From DASCNA01 sp036011305 (GTDB lineage Bacteria > Verrucomicrobiota > Lentisphaeria > Victivallales > GWF2-38-69), in NCBI GenBank assembly GCA_036011305.1, contig DASCNA010000198.1, positions 1 through 5,669 of the forward strand: 5,669 nt of DNA. Reading direction: 5' to 3'. The first letter of the stretch is position 1. Each line of letters opens with the position of its first letter. Below the pieces are notes generated by a model. The model was not told the origin of the DNA, did not search any database, and saw only the letters and a program-made list of their open reading frames with translations. The translations under genes and the position numbers were made by a program. Shown here one piece after another: positions 1 through 5,669 of this stretch.

Positions 1-79
1 ATCAAAAATATTATCTTATATATATAAAATAATATTTAAGTCAATTTAAAACTCCACGCCTTTTTAGAAGTAGTTTTTG
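1..79. other. AT-rich intergenic end of window
   Basis: Non-coding stretch after the stop of the oxidoreductase-like gene. It is nearly all A/T except for a short G/C-containing patch at about 51-62. I see no G+C-rich hairpin followed by a T-run that would be a convincing terminator for the feo unit. The only structure is the A/T-only inverted repeat at 6-37, listed separately. Confidence 0.6.
6..37. repeat. A/T-only inverted repeat (possible weak terminator)
   Basis: Perfect 9-bp arms, AAATATTAT at 6-14 and ATAATATTT at 29-37, enclose a 14-nt spacer that is itself mostly the palindrome TTATATATATAA. Read on the minus strand, the hairpin is followed by a short run of T (positions 8 to 4). 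It could therefore end transcription of the unit that finishes at 80. There are no G:C pairs in the arms, so the stem is weak and could be chance in such AT-rich DNA. Confidence 0.3.
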
Positions 80-1204
80 TTAAATCTTCCTAAAAGTAAA
101 CCCAGGTAATTTAATTTTTTCACCACCGTGTAAAGCAGATTCGTGTGCTAAAATGCCCACACAGGTAATATTAGCTGATTCATATACATTTGGATAAGAA
201 TCCTCATTTGTTTTTAACATATTAATAAATTGATGAACAAGATGAGGATGTGAGCCACCATGACCAGCTCCTTGAGTAAATGATAAATGTTCATTCCCAT
301 CGTTATTATATACGCCATGGGTCGTAAAATTCTGAATCTCTTTTGGAAGTAAATGAGCAAAATCTGGGCATTCAACCCTAGCAGCAATCTCCGGTTCCGG
401 TTTTTTGCTCGTGTGTACCACTAGTTTTTCATTTTCAACTAAAGGCCATTCAATTGACTTTTTTGATCCGTAAACTTCAAAGCTCTCGCGGTACTGACGA
501 GCTGTATCAAAAAGTGAGCGATAAACATGGCCTGAAAGGTCTGAATTCTTAAATTTTATATGACAGGATTCCACAGCGAATGGAGAGTTATACTCTCTAA
601 TTAATTCTTTTCTGATTGTACCAGAACCAAAACAAGAAACTTCTTCAGCTTCAGCTTTAGTTAAACCGAGTACTGGGCCAACACAATGTGTTGCATAGTA
701 CATAGGAGGAAGTCCTGGCCAGTAATTAGGCCACCCATCCATATCCTGCTGATGACTTGCTTTTAAAAATTGTACTTTCCCCAATTCTCCTTTTTTGTAA
801 AGATCTTTCATAAATAAGAACTCACGGCTATATACCACCGTTTCCATCATCATATACTTTAAGTTCTTTTCTTCACAAAGATGTACAATCTCTTCACATT
901 CTTTTACTGTTGTTGCCATGGGAACGGTACATGCCACATGCTTACCAGCTTTTAATGCTTTGATTGACTGCTCTCCATGGTTGGGAATGGGTGTATTGAT
1001 ATGAACAGCATCAATTTGAGGATCTTGTAAAAGTTCTTCATAAGATGTATAACGCATTTCAATTCCAAATTGATCTCCTACCTTTTGCAATTTACTTTCT
1101 GAACGCTGGCAAATTGCGATCAAATCTGCATCTGGATGCTGCTGGTAAATGGGGATAAATTCTGCACCAAAGCCTAAACCTATAATGGCAATTTTTTTAC
1201 TCAT
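80..1204 (-). CDS. Gfo/Idh/MocA-family oxidoreductase-like protein
   Basis: The 374-residue product has the family layout. An N-terminal Rossmann NAD(P)-binding domain opens with IAIIGLGFGAEF (residues 5-16), followed by an NTPIPNHGEQSIKAL stretch (70-84). A C-terminal alpha/beta substrate domain (about 125-370) includes GHGGSHPHLVHQF (314-326). The usual EKP motif, whose Lys is catalytic in many members, reads TVP (93-95, in CTVPMA). His173 may be the counterpart of the family's active-site His. Substrate is unknown: a sugar or cyclitol dehydrogenase, or a redox-neutral NAD-dependent enzyme. The ATG at 1204 is chosen because AAGGGA precedes it and the Rossmann strand starts four residues later. 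The frame stays open to 1429, but that extension overlaps feoB and is not family-like. It lies 35 nt after feoB and is probably co-transcribed. G+C is about 40% in sampled lines, a little above its neighbours. Confidence 0.88.
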   Translation of the reverse strand: MSKKIAIIGLGFGAEFIPIYQQHPDADLIAICQRSESKLQKVGDQFGIEMRYTSYEELLQDPQIDAVHINTPIPNHGEQSIKALKAGKHVACTVPMATTVKECEEIVHLCEEKNLKYMMMETVVYSREFLFMKDLYKKGELGKVQFLKASHQQDMDGWPNYWPGLPPMYYATHCVGPVLGLTKAEAEEVSCFGSGTIRKELIREYNSPFAVESCHIKFKNSDLSGHVYRSLFDTARQYRESFEVYGSKKSIEWPLVENEKLVVHTSKKPEPEIAARVECPDFAHLLPKEIQNFTTHGVYNNDGNEHLSFTQGAGHGGSHPHLVHQFINMLKTNEDSYPNVYESANITCVGILAHESALHGGEKIKLPGFTFRKI

Positions 1205-1205
1205 G

Positions 1206-1218
1206 GTAAGTCCCTTAC
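1206..1218 (-). promoter_or_regulatory. Shine-Dalgarno within small hairpin, oxidoreductase gene
   Basis: On the minus strand GTAAG-GGA-CTTAC precedes the ATG at 1204 with one intervening base. The AAGGGA ribosome binding site is split between the first arm and the loop of this 5-bp perfect inverted repeat. It supports the start at 1204 over the upstream in-frame ATG at 1234, which has no clear Shine-Dalgarno. Whether the hairpin forms or affects translation is unknown. Confidence 0.4.
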
Positions 1219-1239
1219 ATGTTTTAAAGTACATTCGTT

Positions 1240-3501
1240 CTACATAAATATATATGTTCCAACCTGGAAGACAATTACTGAAAGAATATAGGCAAATATT
1301 AAACTTCCTATTGTTCCTCCTATCGCCCATTTCCATGTAGCTTCTTTTGCCATAGTAACAACCGTTACCATGCATGGAGCATAGAGTAGAATGAATAAAA
1401 ATAAACTGATTATTGCAGGAGTCGTCCATGCCGGGTCATTTCTTAGGCTTTGTTCAAGTGTAGATGACGAACTATGAGTTGAAGCTATTAATTTGCTTGC
1501 GCTATTGTTGCCCTGTTGAGCCGGAGGCGCGGCATCAGGGTCGAAATCCCCTAAAGAATAGGCTGTTGACATTGTCGATAAGATTACTTCTTTTGCAGCA
1601 AAACCACCGATGAGAGCAATATTTGCCTGCCATGGAAAACCTGCATATTTACTAATGTTCTCAAACCATACTCCTAAACGGCCACCTATAGAATGTTTTA
1701 ATGCAGTTTGTTCTTCAAAGTTATTAAGATCGTGTAACTTAATTTGATACTCCTGAAGTTTTTCTGTTGATAAAGAAGATTTAGTTGTATTTGTTACATA
1801 TTGAGATTTTAAACTCTCTTTCTGTATATTAAATTCCTGTTTTTTGTTTGCAGGCAACTGAGGAAAAGTCATCAATACCCACATAATAATAGCAACTGCA
1901 AAAATAACTGTTCCAGCTTTTTTAATGAACTGCCAAACTCTATCCCATGTATGCGTAATTATTCCATACATTGTAGGCAGCCTATAAGGTGGCAGTTCCA
2001 TAATAAATGGAGTTGGTTCACCTTTAATAATTGTGGACCTTAGAACTACAGCTACTACCAAAGCAAAAAACCATGCTGCTATAGTTAATCCTAACATAAC
2101 GAGTGTTGCCTGGTTTTTAAAAAAAGCATCGGCGAACATAAGGTAAACAGTAGTTTTTGCACCACATACCATGAAAGGAGCTGTTAAAATAGTTGCAAGT
2201 CGTTCTTTTGGGCTTTTTAATGTTCTTGTCGTCATAACACCAGGGACAGCACAACCTCCAGGGATTCCACCTGAAACAATAAATGGCATTACAGATGCAC
2301 CATGAAGCCCAAACATTTTAAATAATTTGTCGAGCATATAGGCTACCCTTGCCATATAACCTAAATCCTCAAGGTAGCAAAGCATGGCAAACATTATAAG
2401 AATCAGCGGTGCAAAGCTCAAAACTGCCCCTACACCGTCAATTATACCTGAAACAATAAGAGATCTTAAAAATTCATTATGTATATAAGCATTTCCAAGG
2501 TTACCTAGTAAGTTAAAAAAATCCTGAAGCCATCCCTGTGGATATGCTCCAACTGTAAAAGTTAGCCAGAAAAGCACATACAGCACACATACCATAATAA
2601 TAGGACCAAGTAATCTTTGAGTAATTATTTTATCCACTTTTTCACTGAAAGTTCGCCTAAATTCCTGGGTTCTTTCAATTACACCTTCTTTAAGCAATGA
2701 CCTTATATAGCCATATCTATAATCTGCAATAATTGCTTCAGGGTAAGTATTAAGTGTTTTTTCGGTATGTTCTTCTACTTTAGCAACTATTTTTTCAAGT
2801 TCCTCAGAAATAGTTTTTTCTTTTCGTCCTTTTTCAATTATTTCATTGTCCTGCTCCATGTATTTTATAGCGAGCCAGCGAGGAGGGTAAATATCAGTTA
2901 AAAAATTATTTTTAACTATTAAATCCTCCATTTTATCTAAAGCAGAATCCAGGTCACTGCTATATGAGATATTTAATTCAGGTTTATTTTTATTTATATT
3001 TTCAGAAGTCTTAATAATTTCATTGACAATTTCTAGTTTGCCTATATTTCTTCTTGCTACACACTCAATGACCGGTACGCCTAGTAATTTTGAAAGTTTG
3101 GAGGAGTTGAGCTGAATTCCTTTTCTTTTTATTTCGTCCATCATATTCAGTCCAACAATAACAGGGATGCCGATTTCGATGAGCTGAATTACTAAATAAA
3201 GGCTTCGCTCTAAAGCAGCTGAATCAAGCATGCAAACTACTACATCAGGTTTTTCATTTAAAATAACATCTCTTGCAACTACTTCTTCCATAGAATAAGA
3301 AGTTAGGGAATATGTTCCTGGAAGATCTATAAATTTAATTTTATAATTATCTGTTTTACAGTAGCCCTCCATTCTCTCTACTGTGATTCCGGGATAATTG
3401 CCTACTCTTGCAGTAGAACCGGTTAAAGCATTGAACATTGTGCTTTTTCCGCAGTTGGGCTGTCCTGCTAGTGCTACAGTTATTTTACGCTGCTTGTGCA
3501 T
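1240..3501 (-). CDS. feoB: Ferrous iron transport protein B (FeoB GTPase-permease)
   Basis: The 753-residue inner-membrane Fe2+ transporter is close to the usual length for the family. The cytoplasmic G domain shows G1 GQPNCGKS (13-20), the G2 region GNYPGIT (34-40), G3 DLPG (59-62) and G4 NMMD (119-122). A helical linker follows (about 165-290), then the membrane domain (about 297-753) with two Gate-like halves. Cys417, Cys446 and Cys710 match the three conserved membrane-domain cysteines of E. coli FeoB, and the 29-residue spacing of the first two is identical. The first cysteine sits in SGGIPGGCAVPGVM rather than the E. coli GFGCNVPAVM form. Hydrophilic loops at about 550-602 and 652-692 separate the later membrane segments; the second is rich in Ser, Asn and Ala. 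The ATG at 3501 lies 5 nt after the feoA stop, with GAAGG overlapping the end of feoA, so translation is probably coupled. No feoC follows. Confidence 0.97.
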   Translation of the reverse strand: MHKQRKITVALAGQPNCGKSTMFNALTGSTARVGNYPGITVERMEGYCKTDNYKIKFIDLPGTYSLTSYSMEEVVARDVILNEKPDVVVCMLDSAALERSLYLVIQLIEIGIPVIVGLNMMDEIKRKGIQLNSSKLSKLLGVPVIECVARRNIGKLEIVNEIIKTSENINKNKPELNISYSSDLDSALDKMEDLIVKNNFLTDIYPPRWLAIKYMEQDNEIIEKGRKEKTISEELEKIVAKVEEHTEKTLNTYPEAIIADYRYGYIRSLLKEGVIERTQEFRRTFSEKVDKIITQRLLGPIIMVCVLYVLFWLTFTVGAYPQGWLQDFFNLLGNLGNAYIHNEFLRSLIVSGIIDGVGAVLSFAPLILIMFAMLCYLEDLGYMARVAYMLDKLFKMFGLHGASVMPFIVSGGIPGGCAVPGVMTTRTLKSPKERLATILTAPFMVCGAKTTVYLMFADAFFKNQATLVMLGLTIAAWFFALVVAVVLRSTIIKGEPTPFIMELPPYRLPTMYGIITHTWDRVWQFIKKAGTVIFAVAIIMWVLMTFPQLPANKKQEFNIQKESLKSQYVTNTTKSSLSTEKLQEYQIKLHDLNNFEEQTALKHSIGGRLGVWFENISKYAGFPWQANIALIGGFAAKEVILSTMSTAYSLGDFDPDAAPPAQQGNNSASKLIASTHSSSSTLEQSLRNDPAWTTPAIISLFLFILLYAPCMVTVVTMAKEATWKWAIGGTIGSLIFAYILSVIVFQVGTYIFM

Positions 3502-3506
3502 AACTC

Positions 3507-3749
3507 TTAACCTTCTACCTCACATGTGATATAATCTGCTTCACTGTTTCTGAGAGTAATGGTAAAACCTTTCATTTTTATGGCTACAGGGTCATATAGA
3601 GGAGCTTTTCCAATAATCATAAATTCAGTGCCTGATATAATTCCCATATCTCTGATTCTTCTGCCAAGCTCTCCTTTAGCTTTAACTGATACAATTATTC
3701 CCTTTTCATTTACATGCATCTGCCTCATCGGCTTTAATCTGCCCATCAT
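3507..3749 (-). CDS. feoA: Ferrous iron transport protein A (FeoA)
   Basis: The 80-residue product is a single SH3-like FeoA domain, the small cytoplasmic partner thought to modulate FeoB. Family signatures are KGELGRRIRDMGIISGTEF (25-43), in which the RRIRDMG turn is diagnostic, and DPVAIKMKGFTITLRNSEA (53-71). Typical FeoA is 75-85 residues, so this one is complete. The gene begins with tandem ATG codons at 3749 and 3746. AAAGGA at 3755-3760 lies 5 nt before the first and 8 nt before the second, so either may be used (80 or 79 residues). It is the first gene of the feo unit, directly downstream of a DtxR-like operator, and is followed by feoB after 5 nt. Iron-dependent repression is inferred from the operator, not shown. 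Confidence 0.96.
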   Translation of the reverse strand: MMGRLKPMRQMHVNEKGIIVSVKAKGELGRRIRDMGIISGTEFMIIGKAPLYDPVAIKMKGFTITLRNSEADYITCEVEG

Positions 3750-3770
3750 ATATTTCCTTTACTTCAATAT

Positions 3771-3784
3771 TGCAACCTGTTGCA
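3771..3784. repeat. Short perfect palindrome in feoA leader
   Basis: TGCAAC-CT-GTTGCA is a perfect inverted repeat with 6-bp arms and a 2-nt spacer, 22 nt upstream of the feoA start. It lies between the DtxR-like operator and the ribosome binding site, so it is probably in the transcribed leader. It could be a second protein-binding site or a small RNA hairpin (5 bp with a tetraloop). I cannot assign a regulator. Confidence 0.4.
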
Positions 3785-3807
3785 TAACAAAACAGAATAT
3801 GAGATCA

Positions 3808-3831
3808 ATAACTTAGGATTCCCTAAGTTAT
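3808..3831. promoter_or_regulatory. DtxR/IdeR-like iron operator upstream of feoA
   Basis: A perfect inverted repeat, ATAACTTAGG (3808-3817) and CCTAAGTTAT (3822-3831), surrounds a 4-nt spacer. The core TTAGG-N4-CCTAA matches the inner part of the classical DtxR/IdeR box (TTAGGTTAGCCTAACCTAA). It lies 58 nt upstream of the feoAB start and overlaps the best promoter candidate. The natural reading is an operator where an Fe2+-bound DtxR-family repressor shuts off iron uptake when iron is plentiful. It does not resemble a Fur box (GATAATGATAATCATTATC type). The regulator itself is not in the window. Confidence 0.7.
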
Positions 3832-3837
3832 ATTCAA
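3808..3837 (-). promoter_or_regulatory. Possible feoAB promoter
   Basis: On the minus strand, TTGAAT (3832-3837) could be a -35 element, with AGTTAT (3808-3813) as a weak -10 after an 18-nt spacer. The inverted-repeat operator would then fill exactly the spacer plus -10, as expected for repression by blocking RNA polymerase. The -10 matches the consensus at only three of six positions. An alternative TATAAC at 3827-3832 is a better -10 but lacks a -35. The exact promoter is uncertain. Confidence 0.3.
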
Positions 3838-3840
3838 ATA

Positions 3841-3865
3841 AAAAAGACATAAATTATGTCTTTTT
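3841..3865 (-). terminator. A/T-rich hairpin terminator after the phosphorylase unit
   Basis: AAAAAGACATAA (3841-3852) and TTATGTCTTTTT (3854-3865) form a perfect 12-bp-arm inverted repeat around one A. The foldable stem is GACAT/ATGTC extended by A:U pairs. On the minus strand it ends in six T, and on the plus strand in five T, so it could work in both directions. It lies 112 nt past the phosphorylase paralogue's stop and just before the feoAB promoter region, insulating the two units. It has only two G:C pairs, so efficiency is uncertain. Confidence 0.6.
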
Positions 3866-3976
3866 ATTAATAATATTCTATAATCTGAATGATTACTAGA
3901 TAGATTGTCTTAATTGTTAATTATGAATGGTAATAGTTCATAAAAGTCAACAATATAGATATCCGAGTTCAACTGC

Positions 3977-4768
3977 CTATATAAGTTCTCTTCTGTGCAT
4001 ATCCATTTCTATTGCATCTTTCAAAAACATTTTCCAGTTATTTATTCTTGTTTTACTGTCAAGTTCATTTATAAATTCATTTTCGAAATTTCTATTCACA
4101 ACATCTAAAATGGCAACAGCTTCCAGGTTAAAAACATTACATAGAGTAAAAAGTGTTGAAAGTTCCATGTCTACACTGAGTATTTTATATCTTCTCCACT
4201 CTTCTAAAATATTTTCATATTTTTTGGGTACAAAATCAAGGTATCCGCGACGTCCCTGCGCCGGCCAGAATGTATCTGTTGTAACTGTAACTCCGTAATG
4301 GAATTTAATATTGTGATATTTTAATGTCTCTAAAAATGTATTTGTCATTTCCAGTGAGGCAACTGCAGGATAATTTTCAGGAGCATAGTGTCTAGATGTT
4401 CCTTCCATGCGCATAGCAGCTTTGGACAATACTAAATCGCCTATATTCATATTGAACTGTAAAGCACCAGTATCACCTAAACGTATAAAATACTTTAGTC
4501 CTATGGTAGCAAATTCCTCTATTCCTATTCCCATGGCAGGACCGCCTAGGCCTGTTGATACAACAAGTACTTTATGACCATTTACAGTGGATAGATAAGA
4601 AAAGTATTCTCGATTTTCATTAATATATTTAGAATTTTTATCTAATATTTTTGCTATTGGCTCAATAAACTGTTTATCATTAATCAGAACTGCATAATCA
4701 GCATTTTCTATCATATCATTAGATAAACCTATATGATAAAGTTTTTCATCTTCTTTAACTTTTTTCAT
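3977..4768 (-). CDS. Uridine phosphorylase paralogue with altered phosphate site
   Basis: This 263-residue protein of the nucleoside phosphorylase (PNP/UDP) superfamily aligns without a gap to its upstream neighbour through the N-terminal half. Kept relative to E. coli Udp are His8 (His12 here), Arg48 (Arg53), Arg91 (Arg96), Gln166 and Arg168 (Gln171, Arg173), Met197-Glu198 (Met201-Glu202) and Arg223 (Arg226). Altered are the phosphate loop GDPxR, which reads NDKQF at 30-34, Thr94 (Asp99) and Glu196 (Asp200). Base and ribose recognition thus look intact while phosphate binding looks impaired. It could be a non-phosphorolytic subunit of a mixed complex, a nucleoside hydrolase-like enzyme or a binding protein. 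I prefer the ATG at 4768, which has GGGA 8 nt upstream and matches the neighbour's N-terminus. A TTG at 4789 would add seven residues and overlap the upstream stop. The gene is intact, which argues against simple decay. Confidence 0.9.
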   Translation of the reverse strand: MKKVKEDEKLYHIGLSNDMIENADYAVLINDKQFIEPIAKILDKNSKYINENREYFSYLSTVNGHKVLVVSTGLGGPAMGIGIEEFATIGLKYFIRLGDTGALQFNMNIGDLVLSKAAMRMEGTSRHYAPENYPAVASLEMTNTFLETLKYHNIKFHYGVTVTTDTFWPAQGRRGYLDFVPKKYENILEEWRRYKILSVDMELSTLFTLCNVFNLEAVAILDVVNRNFENEFINELDSKTRINNWKMFLKDAIEMDMHRRELI

Positions 4769-4781
4769 TTTAAGAATCCCA

Positions 4782-5579
4782 TCAGTCAATTAAATTTCTT
4801 TTTTTCATATCGACAAATAAACCGGATTTTAAAGTTACTATCCAATTTTTTTCCGCAATTTTTTTCCCTTCAGGATTTACTTCTTCACTGTCAGTTCTTT
4901 TTGCTATTATTCCGCAAAAACATGCTGCTTTTAAATTGAATACAGAACAAACAGTCAATAAAGCTGAAGCTTCCATTTCAAAGTTAGAAATATTTAATGA
5001 TCTCCATTCATCAATTGAACCTTTGAATGATCTGAGAATGCTGCCTGAATAATTGTCATATCTTTCCTGACCAGGCCAAAATGTGTCTGAGGAAACAGTT
5101 ATTCCAATGTGATATGGAATATTTTTAATTTTAGCTCCATGGGCAAAAGACTGAGTCAATGAAAAAGAAGCCACTGCTGGATAAGTTAAAGGAGCATATT
5201 GTTCAGATGTTCCGTCAAGTTTAACAGCAGCTTTGCTTATGACAATATCTCCTAAATTTATGTGTTCCTGGATCGTGCCTGAAGTTCCGAGCCTGATAAA
5301 ATATTTAACTCCGCATAAAGCCAGTTCTTCTGCTGTAACTGCAATTGCAGGACATCCCATTCCTGTTGATATAATTAACACTTTTTGACCATGAAAATTT
5401 ATTAAGTATGAGATGTGCTGTCTTCTGCTCTGTACAAATTTGGTTTTAGAGTCTAGCTCATAAGCTAAATTTTTAGCCCTTGTTGGATCTCCCGGAAGAA
5501 TTGCATACTGCGCTCCTTCAAGCATAGCTTTATTAAGGCCTGTAAAGTGACTTAGTCCTTCAGTAACTGCGTCATGCAT
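4782..5579 (-). CDS. udp: Uridine phosphorylase
   Basis: The 265-residue protein (E. coli Udp has 253) catalyses phosphorolysis of uridine to uracil and ribose-1-phosphate in cytoplasmic pyrimidine salvage. The phosphate loop GDPTR (30-34), Arg53, RLGTSG (96-101, equivalent to Arg91 and Thr94), SSDTFWPGQER (163-173, with the uracil-binding Gln171 and Arg173), FEMEAS (200-205, equivalent to Glu196-Met-Glu198) and Arg228 (Arg223) are all present. Long matches to E. coli Udp include the SSDTF.PGQERYD.YSG and FKGS..EW segments. Unusually, the position of E. coli His8, donated by the neighbouring subunit to the ribose, is Phe12, with a His at 11. The ATG start has a strong GGAGG 5 nt upstream. It is the first gene of a unit with the paralogue 13 nt downstream. 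Activity on thymidine or other nucleosides cannot be excluded. Confidence 0.93.
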   Translation of the reverse strand: MHDAVTEGLSHFTGLNKAMLEGAQYAILPGDPTRAKNLAYELDSKTKFVQSRRQHISYLINFHGQKVLIISTGMGCPAIAVTAEELALCGVKYFIRLGTSGTIQEHINLGDIVISKAAVKLDGTSEQYAPLTYPAVASFSLTQSFAHGAKIKNIPYHIGITVSSDTFWPGQERYDNYSGSILRSFKGSIDEWRSLNISNFEMEASALLTVCSVFNLKAACFCGIIAKRTDSEEVNPEGKKIAEKNWIVTLKSGLFVDMKKRNLID

Positions 5580-5584
5580 TGTTG

Positions 5585-5589
5585 CCTCC
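5585..5589 (-). promoter_or_regulatory. Strong ribosome binding site of udp
   Basis: GGAGG on the minus strand, 5 nt before the ATG at 5579. It fixes the start and is the strongest Shine-Dalgarno in the window. Confidence 0.8.
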
Positions 5590-5608
5590 GTTCATAATTT
5601 AAATGATT

Positions 5609-5637
5609 ATTTTAAAACTATTTATGTAAAGTGATAA
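5609..5637 (-). promoter_or_regulatory. Candidate promoter of the uridine phosphorylase unit
   Basis: TTATCA (5632-5637, four of six to TTGACA) and TAAAAT (5609-5614, five of six to TATAAT) are separated by exactly 17 nt on the minus strand. This would start transcription near 5602, leaving a leader of about 20 nt that carries the GGAGG. The region is very AT-rich, so chance matches are common. I see no operator-like palindrome here and no copy of the DtxR-like box. Confidence 0.45.
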
Positions 5638-5669
5638 AAAATGTTTATATTAATTTATAATATATATAT

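Noticed and set aside
1205..1429. N-terminal extension of the oxidoreductase reading frame (75 extra residues)
   Set aside because: It overlaps the 3' end of feoB, has no resemblance to the family N-terminus, and a Shine-Dalgarno plus the Rossmann start place the true ATG at 1204.
3559..3816. Plus-strand open frame of 85 codons
   Set aside because: It is antisense to feoA and runs through the feoA promoter and operator region; the composition is that of a shadow frame.
3921..3943. Inverted repeat TTATGAA / TTCATAA with 9-nt spacer after the paralogue stop
   Set aside because: The arms are only 7 bp with one G:C pair, the loop is long and no T-run follows on the minus strand; the hairpin at 3841-3865 is a much better terminator.
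3927..4298. Plus-strand open frame of 123 codons
   Set aside because: It is antisense to the phosphorylase paralogue, shows no recognisable motifs, and the minus strand carries a clear family protein.
4769..4789. TTG start at 4789 for the phosphorylase paralogue
   Set aside because: It overlaps the upstream stop by 8 nt, lacks a good Shine-Dalgarno and adds residues absent from the neighbouring paralogue; the ATG at 4768 fits better, though TTG cannot be fully excluded.
4733..4939. Plus-strand open frame of 68 codons rich in Phe and Leu
   Set aside because: It is a shadow created by Lys-rich codons on the minus strand at the junction of the two phosphorylase genes, not a membrane peptide.
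5640..5669. A/T-only inverted repeats at the right edge (such as ATATTA-N5-TAATAT)
   Set aside because: Arms this short made only of A and T are expected by chance in this composition, and the window ends before context can be judged.

Overview
The window is AT-rich DNA (mid-30s % G+C in the lines I counted) with five protein-coding genes, all on the minus strand, so transcription runs from the right end to the left end. There are no RNA genes, mobile elements or CRISPR repeats. Low G+C, A/T-only promoter-like elements, a Feo ferrous-iron system and a DtxR-type operator suggest an anaerobic or microaerobic low-GC bacterium, probably Clostridia or another Firmicutes-like lineage. That assignment is inference; no taxonomic marker gene is present.

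In transcription order, the right half (5579 to 3977) is a two-gene unit of nucleoside phosphorylase family proteins. The first (4782-5579) is a uridine phosphorylase with nearly all catalytic positions of E. coli Udp. The second (3977-4768) is a tandem paralogue. It keeps the base- and ribose-contacting residues but has lost most of the phosphate-binding site. A 228-nt gap (3749 to 3977) follows. It holds an A/T-rich, near-symmetric hairpin terminator (3841-3865), a perfect 10-bp-arm inverted repeat with a DtxR-like TTAGG-N4-CCTAA core (3808-3831), and a second short palindrome (3771-3784).

The left half is the iron unit. feoA (3507-3749) and feoB (1240-3501) are 5 nt apart and encode the small SH3-like partner and the GTPase-coupled membrane permease for Fe2+ uptake. 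After a 35-nt gap comes a Gfo/Idh/MocA-family oxidoreductase-like gene (80-1204). It has no obvious link to iron, and its usual catalytic EKP motif reads TVP.

Functionally, the right unit would salvage pyrimidine nucleosides (uridine to uracil plus ribose-1-phosphate). The left unit would import Fe2+ under iron-dependent repression. The most interesting observation is that the two phosphorylase paralogues look complementary. The degenerate copy keeps both residues that in E. coli Udp are donated across the subunit interface (His8 and Arg48), while the catalytic copy lacks the His8 equivalent. This suggests a mixed oligomer or a neofunctionalised second copy.
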